Origin: Xestospongia muta
Taxonomy: Eukaryota > Porifera > Demospongiae > Haplosclerida > Petrosiidae
Length of the DNA: 64,000 bases
Direction: 5' to 3'
Assembly (NCBI GenBank): GCA_963693285.1
Contig: OY848919.1
Span: 10,287,461 to 10,351,460, forward strand
Both the position numbers and the translations under genes were made by a program. The first letter of the stretch is position 1, and every line of letters starts with the position of its first letter. The notes below the pieces were generated by a model. The model was not told the DNA's origin, did not search any database, and worked only from the letters and a program-made list of their open reading frames with translations. Below are positions 48,038 to 64,000 of the stretch, in pieces.

Positions 48038-51000
48038 ATGGCAACTGGTGGAATTGATCCTGACAAAGAAGAGCACATCAACTATTATGACTTGTTAGAA
48101 GTTCCATTCACTTCAACAGGAGAAGAAATTCGCTCAGCATTTTTACAAAAAGCTCGTCAATACCATCCTGACAAAAACTATGATAGGAACACGGAAGAAT
48201 TAATGAAGCTTTTTAATAAAGCTTATCAAGTACTGCGTGATCCTGTTGAGCGAGAGCGATATGATGAATCTATGGATTGTGACGAGACTTCAATAAGTCA
48301 GAAACCCTTGGCTGCTCTTGGTCATGGTTGCATAGCATCACTGGAGGTTCGCCAGCTATATGAGAGTAGCTTACGGAGTAATCCTAAATATTTGAGTGTG
48401 ATAAAAAATTTCTCTACCACATTGAATGCTAGAATTACTGAATTTTATCGGCAAAAATTTAAAGACTTTATACCTAGTCATGACTTGGAAACCTGCACTC
48501 AGAGTACATCTATTCATAAACACTCCATTTTGACAGAGATATTGAGTAACATGGATGAGGTGCATGACATAATGGTAAGTCATGAACATGTAACCTTTCG
48601 TTTAGAAGATGTTTTATTTGATATTGTTAAATATGCACAAACTGTTAAGAATCCAAACATGGCAGATGTTATTCCTGTTGGAGCAGAAGTTCCAATTATT
48701 GATTTTTCTCACATTGGCATTGAGAAGCTTCGTTACCTACTTAATCTTTTTGACAATACTTTACCCCCAGAGAAATTATTTCAAGCAAATGCACTTGCAA
48801 TGTTAGATCCATTTGTTCCTAAAATTCATGTTTCTCCAATTGATCCAACTCTAAAAAAAAAATTTAGCTTTAAACCAGTTTGTTGTTTATGTAAAGTAAA
48901 CAAAAGTCAATATCAATTACGTTTGCCTCGTGTTGGTTTGATGAGTCCTCAAAATGTATGTCAGCAGTGCAAAAGTCAAACTTTAAACCAAGACATGAAC
49001 GAATGGATTAATTTAGGATGTCAATTTCTACTGGAAAGTGGCTCAAAGCTTGTACCAAAAGTTATAGGATGTTTTGCTATGGCTGTTTGCACTAATCCTG
49101 AGAGCAAGGAACCATTTCTTAAATTTGGAAAAGAATTTGTTGCCTGTGGAATGCCACATATTGCAATGGTTTTAGTACCCACTATTATTAAGAGCATTCA
49201 ACAGAAAGAAGTTTTCAAAGGATACCTTTTAGCTGCATCAGCATTAAAATGCATGCATGATTTTGAAGCTATAGTTTGGTTTGATAAATGGAGTTTTTTA
49301 CTAGCTGCGAAAGAAGCCTTTTTACTGGCCCGTTGTATACAAGAAGAGCTTGATGAAAGTCTAGATATACCATCCCTGCCTTTGATAAAGGCAGAGATGG
49401 AATCTAAAATTTTTGCTATGCTTGATGAAAAAGAAGTTGAGTACAATAACTTAATATCAAAAACATTAGCAGAATTTGAGTCAGCTTGGGGCGAGAGAAA
49501 GATTAGCAAGATGATAAAATTGATTACTGCTGAGAGAGATAATGATCTTCTTTATGTTTTAAACAAAGAGGTGGATTATGTAGAAAAGGCACTTGAACAT
49601 TTCCTCTCAAACAAGAAAGTTTTTGAAAAAATGATGCTTTCATCTGACCAAAGTGCTTTTGCCTTTTTTAAAGGTATCCTTAAAATCCAAAAGGGTGCCA
49701 TAAGTGAAGGTGTTTCATGTATAGTGTCATCTGTTTGGGGAGACCCAAGTAATTGTGTGCTTACTGCAGCAGCATTAGATATTATTGTAGAGTTGGGACC
49801 CAAAAACTATGTTTGTACAGGTCACCTTGAATTTCTACAAAGCCTAGTTGATACTTTAGCTACCAAAGATTTAAAAAAGTATATTCAACAAGATAATTTG
49901 CCTCTATTGCCTACTCTTGACCAGTTGGAGCCACCATATTCTACTTTGTGGCCTAATCTTACTGTTGATGGCTTGAAACTTAGTGGGATCAGAAGGTATG
50001 AAGATTCCATTGACAAAAATGTCAAATCATGTCAATGGACAGAGTTTGAAGCTGGACTAGCATGCATTGATTATGTGACAGCATGTAACCATCCAGCAGA
50101 GCTAGCTGTATGCTACCTCACAGCATGTGGTTGGTTTCTAAAGGCAATGAGAAGAAATAGTTCAATGTCCAATTCTGAATGTTATGCATACAAAACAGTG
50201 ACATTTCATTGTCTAACAATAGCTAGTGTGATTTCTCACATGATGCTTCATTCAGGATTAACCCTTTATGTGTCTAGGGTTAGTCTGGCCATTGGCTTAC
50301 ATGCTGCCAATTTTGCTTCATACTTTATGACAGAAAAAGATGTTGACTTTCTTCATAATACTTTGTCAACCTTTGCTTATAATGTTCGACTTCATCCTTT
50401 CTTAACACCCAATACAGTAAATATAAGTGAAGCAGTTCTTTTGAACATTTTTTCAGGACGTTTTCATAGTGAATTTCTCTTGTCACTGAAAAGTGCTAAC
50501 ATTTTCTGGCCAGTTACCAAACCTGAACTGCTTTATCATATTTACGAAAATCATTTGAGGCACCTGTGTGATTTGGATGACAAACAATCATTTAAACTTC
50601 AAATGATGGAGGAAATGTTAACTGCAAGTCACTGGTCTTTAAACCTTGTTACAGAGAAAATGAGCAACAATCTTAGCCCACGTGACAGTGAAGGTTGGTT
50701 GATACAACAGCCCAAGCTTGGAATGAATCTTGAATATGCTAAAATAGTAGGACTGTCTATCGACAAGAGCACTTGGGATATTGAGCTTCTGGTTCAGTAT
50801 GCAGATCGTCACAATGTAGGCCTTCTTTCACTACAGGATGTGGACATGTTCCTCTCACTTGGTTCTGATGAGTGCCTGCCTCTGTTCTTTAGTCTTGATC
50901 CGCCTGATCCAAACAAGCAGTATCATCCTTTTCAACAATGGCATTTTCAACCAGAAACCATTGATAATACTGATCTTTTGTATACACTTTTTGAAACAGA

Positions 51001-52558
51001 TTATTTGCTGAAGTCATTCAGTGTGGGTAGTGAAGTGTCAGCTTATCCTCCATTTTCTCAAAGACCTTGCTACAAAGGTTTACTCCAGAATTTACCTAAA
51101 GATCTTCAAAAAATTCTTAAACCTGTCGCTGAACGTGGTAACACTCTGAACAACATAAATCGCTTCTGGATACAGGCAGACAAACTTACATATTCAATCA
51201 ATGAGGATAGTTCTAAAATTGAATTTAGAATCTCATCTCCAAAGATGTCCATTCGATCTCATCCTTTGAAGCCAGGCACTGATGGAGAATTACATGACAC
51301 TGATAATCCTCACGATCACACCAGTCCTGAAGCTTGCTTTGCAAAGGATTTAACAGACCATTATCATTACATTGGCCAATACTTCCCTATGTTTCTTCGT
51401 CTACAAGAGCTAGTTAAACTATCAATGATTCCTATATTCATCAATAATGTAGTACTCCATTCACTACAAGAAGGTGCAAAAAAGGAGAACATCAAAGTTC
51501 CATCTGAACTTCTAGGCCGTATGCAACAGCAATTTCAAGCTAATATCAGACAAACTATTGATTCATTTTTGGATAATATCATCACACAGTTTGGTAGTAA
51601 TTTGTATCTACTTGATCAGAGAGAGTTAAGATCAGTGATTGCTTCTCAAGTCACTGATGCCATAATTACTGGTCATCCTAATGGTAATCTTAATCGCCAT
51701 ACTCTTCAAGATCATGTAGATGATTGGCTCAGAGATAGATATTACAAGACTTCTCTTCTAAATTATATTGTTGATGCTCATCAAAGGAAACCAACATTAA
51801 CAGAGGTTCGCAATATTTTATATGAAAAACATTGCAAGGAACTGCGTTCATTCAAAGCTGAAATTCAAAATTTAAAGAGAAATGCTCATTATTCAAAAAC
51901 AGAAAACAGCTGTAAGTGGGTACCAGCTGCTCTTTTGGTAACAGAAGAAATATCTAGTTATAAATTGTGCTATGGTGGAGTTCTAATTGCCCCCAAGATT
52001 GAGCAAGGATACGTTCCCTTGGTTTCATCTAGTAAGATTAATTTAACTACTGCTAGAAGACAATATGTTGCTGATCTAAGTGGAAGAAGTTATAGAACAG
52101 AGTATGGAAGGAATAAATTTGGAGGAAGAGGAAGTGCTATCAAGAGAAGAAAGAAATTCGCTAGTGCCCATGGAGGTAATGATGATAGCCGTAGTCGTGG
52201 TAGTGGTAGATGCAGTAGTGAGTGGGCGCGTGTACTTGCTAAAAGAAAAGGTGCTGTTCCAATAGGTCATGTACGACTAAGAAGTGAGAGATTGAAGACC
52301 CAGTTTAAAGAAGCGTTTATACAAATAACAAAATCTAAGAAAAAATCCAATAAAACAGATATCAGGAAAAAAGAGTTGGATCCTGTGGAAGTAAAGGCAG
52401 GAGAATCTTTTTACACTAAAAGAGATGGTGAGACGTGGTCACCTTCGGTGCGAGTAACAAAAAAGGATAAAGTTAAAGTTGGTCTCGATATAACTGAAAG
52501 TGATGAAGATACCAAATTTAAGACTCCATTCTGTGTTAAGTTATGTACACCAATTTAA
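48038..52558 (+). CDS. Large J-domain protein 2 (1506 aa)
   Basis: Paralogue of the protein at 36385-40908, in one exon. The J domain is near-identical (HPD 43-45), the two CX2C pairs are conserved, and WVPAALL and YGGVLIAPKIE are present. The polyglycine tract is replaced by a stretch rich in Arg, Gly, Ser and Lys. Identity is uneven: residues about 330-545 and 630-900 are almost identical, while about 100-200, 545-620 and the C-terminal quarter differ much more. The frame is open back to 47975, but the shared acceptor-like TTTATAG at 48024-48030 and identity with paralogue 1 favour 48038. Upstream identity stops about 30 bp before the start, so promoter and first exon probably differ. Confidence 0.88.
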   Translation: MATGGIDPDKEEHINYYDLLEVPFTSTGEEIRSAFLQKARQYHPDKNYDRNTEELMKLFNKAYQVLRDPVERERYDESMDCDETSISQKPLAALGHGCIASLEVRQLYESSLRSNPKYLSVIKNFSTTLNARITEFYRQKFKDFIPSHDLETCTQSTSIHKHSILTEILSNMDEVHDIMVSHEHVTFRLEDVLFDIVKYAQTVKNPNMADVIPVGAEVPIIDFSHIGIEKLRYLLNLFDNTLPPEKLFQANALAMLDPFVPKIHVSPIDPTLKKKFSFKPVCCLCKVNKSQYQLRLPRVGLMSPQNVCQQCKSQTLNQDMNEWINLGCQFLLESGSKLVPKVIGCFAMAVCTNPESKEPFLKFGKEFVACGMPHIAMVLVPTIIKSIQQKEVFKGYLLAASALKCMHDFEAIVWFDKWSFLLAAKEAFLLARCIQEELDESLDIPSLPLIKAEMESKIFAMLDEKEVEYNNLISKTLAEFESAWGERKISKMIKLITAERDNDLLYVLNKEVDYVEKALEHFLSNKKVFEKMMLSSDQSAFAFFKGILKIQKGAISEGVSCIVSSVWGDPSNCVLTAAALDIIVELGPKNYVCTGHLEFLQSLVDTLATKDLKKYIQQDNLPLLPTLDQLEPPYSTLWPNLTVDGLKLSGIRRYEDSIDKNVKSCQWTEFEAGLACIDYVTACNHPAELAVCYLTACGWFLKAMRRNSSMSNSECYAYKTVTFHCLTIASVISHMMLHSGLTLYVSRVSLAIGLHAANFASYFMTEKDVDFLHNTLSTFAYNVRLHPFLTPNTVNISEAVLLNIFSGRFHSEFLLSLKSANIFWPVTKPELLYHIYENHLRHLCDLDDKQSFKLQMMEEMLTASHWSLNLVTEKMSNNLSPRDSEGWLIQQPKLGMNLEYAKIVGLSIDKSTWDIELLVQYADRHNVGLLSLQDVDMFLSLGSDECLPLFFSLDPPDPNKQYHPFQQWHFQPETIDNTDLLYTLFETDYLLKSFSVGSEVSAYPPFSQRPCYKGLLQNLPKDLQKILKPVAERGNTLNNINRFWIQADKLTYSINEDSSKIEFRISSPKMSIRSHPLKPGTDGELHDTDNPHDHTSPEACFAKDLTDHYHYIGQYFPMFLRLQELVKLSMIPIFINNVVLHSLQEGAKKENIKVPSELLGRMQQQFQANIRQTIDSFLDNIITQFGSNLYLLDQRELRSVIASQVTDAIITGHPNGNLNRHTLQDHVDDWLRDRYYKTSLLNYIVDAHQRKPTLTEVRNILYEKHCKELRSFKAEIQNLKRNAHYSKTENSCKWVPAALLVTEEISSYKLCYGGVLIAPKIEQGYVPLVSSSKINLTTARRQYVADLSGRSYRTEYGRNKFGGRGSAIKRRKKFASAHGGNDDSRSRGSGRCSSEWARVLAKRKGAVPIGHVRLRSERLKTQFKEAFIQITKSKKKSNKTDIRKKELDPVEVKAGESFYTKRDGETWSPSVRVTKKDKVKVGLDITESDEDTKFKTPFCVKLCTPI

Positions 52559-53171
52559 AGATACATCATTCTAATGTTTGACATCTCTTTTTTGACTACT
52601 GTAGTAAACGTTAAAATATATTGTTATTCATTTGTTTTTCTTTTACTATTGTTTTACTTTGTCACTAATAGTAACTAATTTCCATTGTGTTATTTGTTCT
52701 CTTTTTGCTACAAAACCTTTCATTCCACCTTTTCAAATTGTATTCACATACACAATAGTTGTTGATGAAGTTAATTTATAATTTAAATTTTTCAATTAAG
52801 GAATTTTAATTTGACTATCAATTACCTAGTTGTCTACATATGTGATGAAAAAATAAAATAATTTCGATGCTCTCATCAAAAAAATTAACATTTTAAATGT
52901 AAATTTTATTCAAATTTTAATATCAAATAATTTGTATAACTGTTATCATTGTAAACATTGCATGCACAGTGCTAGACACCACAAAATAGAAGTGAAGTGA
53001 CATGACATACTATTATAATACTGCACAGCATCAATTATATAAAATAAAGTGTTTATAATCGCACAAAAGTAATGTGTAGCCAGCTACATGAAATTAACAA
53101 AAGTTATAAACATTACTGTTACTTAATACTGTTACATACACAATATACACAACTACTTTTAATGGTATAGT
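52559..53171. other. Convergent 3' flank, J gene 2 and fibrocystin-L-like gene
   Basis: About 600 bp between two stop codons facing each other. It is AT-rich with several AATAAA-like hexamers on both strands (for example 53043-53048 on +). The 3' ends of the two transcripts may overlap. Confidence 0.5.
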
Positions 53172-63716
<10,545 letters not shown>

Positions 63717-64000
63717 CTATAATGTGTGTTAATATGTAGATATAGAGTTAAATAAAGCATCTGAATATATGGTGGATAATAATGCACATTGATAGTGTTC
63801 ATAATTAACGAATAGCTATCAGTTATAGCTACAAACATTTAAAGTAATGAACATGTAATCTAATTTATAGAATATAATTATATTGCCTATTGTAGGACAA
63901 TCTAAAGATACATAGATTGGTCATGTACTATATTCATGTACACACTATATTGGTCACATACCCATTAAAATGTAACTGTGTTATTGTGGCATTCTTCAAC
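63717..64000 (-). other. Intron of the fibrocystin-L-like gene, runs off the window
   Basis: Exon 63397-63716 starts in phase 0 after a TTATAG acceptor. No further exon can be defined before the edge, although the last bases (63962-64000) could be the 3' end of the next exon upstream. Confidence 0.4.

Noticed and set aside
52076..52270. Overlapping frames on both strands inside J gene 2
   Set aside because: Low-complexity shadows of the Arg/Gly/Ser-rich coding part.

Overview
The window looks like animal nuclear DNA, most likely from a demosponge (Amphimedon-like). It is AT-rich and has many very small GT-AG introns (about 42-60 bp). It carries a head-to-tail array of transmembrane scavenger-receptor cysteine-rich (SRCR) receptors, a fibrocystin-L (PKHD1L1)-like gene and relics of eukaryotic DNA transposons. 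The species call is inference. No tRNA, rRNA, CRISPR array or bacterial-style operon was seen.

Region 1 (1-33.5 kb, + strand) is an SRCR receptor array. Gene A is present only as its last two exons (133-911). Gene B (7259-23293) is complete: one signal-peptide exon, eight repeated five-exon modules, a stalk exon and a transmembrane/cytoplasmic exon. Its exons sum to 6852 nt, exactly in frame, giving about 2283 aa. Gene C (25377-32452) has the same plan with four modules (3843 nt, about 1280 aa). Each module is SRCR-A (2 exons), SRCR-B (2 exons) and a 60-nt linker exon. Each of these three pieces starts and ends in phase 1, so it can be gained, lost or skipped without breaking the frame. Dead relatives lie between the live genes: an orphan signal exon (23611), a gene collapsed to signal exon plus tail (32745-33098) and another broken signal exon (33422). 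The space between genes A and B holds a duplicated promoter block, a MULE transposase relic, a spliced DDE-transposase-like relic and a decayed fragment of the region-2 locus. A decayed peptide-transporter fragment and a perfect 21-bp hairpin lie between B and C.

Region 2 (about 34.1-64 kb) consists of two near-identical large J-domain protein genes (+; 36385-40908 and 48038-52558), each facing a fibrocystin-L-like 3' end on the - strand. The arrangement is explained by one tandem duplication. Copy 1 is about 34.12-43.87 kb and ends in a truncated, frameshifted fibrocystin pseudogene. Copy 2 is about 43.87-56.08 kb and joins the real gene. Copy 2 is longer mainly because of two insertions absent from copy 1: a Penelope-like GIY-YIG relic and a hAT transposon with terminal inverted repeats.

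The fibrocystin-L-like gene runs on the - strand from beyond 64000 to 53172, with 23 exons in the window whose phases all agree (1705 aa). It has a G8 domain, a parallel beta-helix region, a polybasic RRRR site, one membrane helix and a short tail.

The functional theme is cell-surface reception: modular SRCR ectodomains of different length are joined to tails with SH2-type tyrosine motifs, next to a large adhesion-type surface protein. A role in self/non-self or microbe recognition is plausible but is not shown by the sequence. All exon coordinates were derived by hand from splice sites, phase bookkeeping and comparison between copies.
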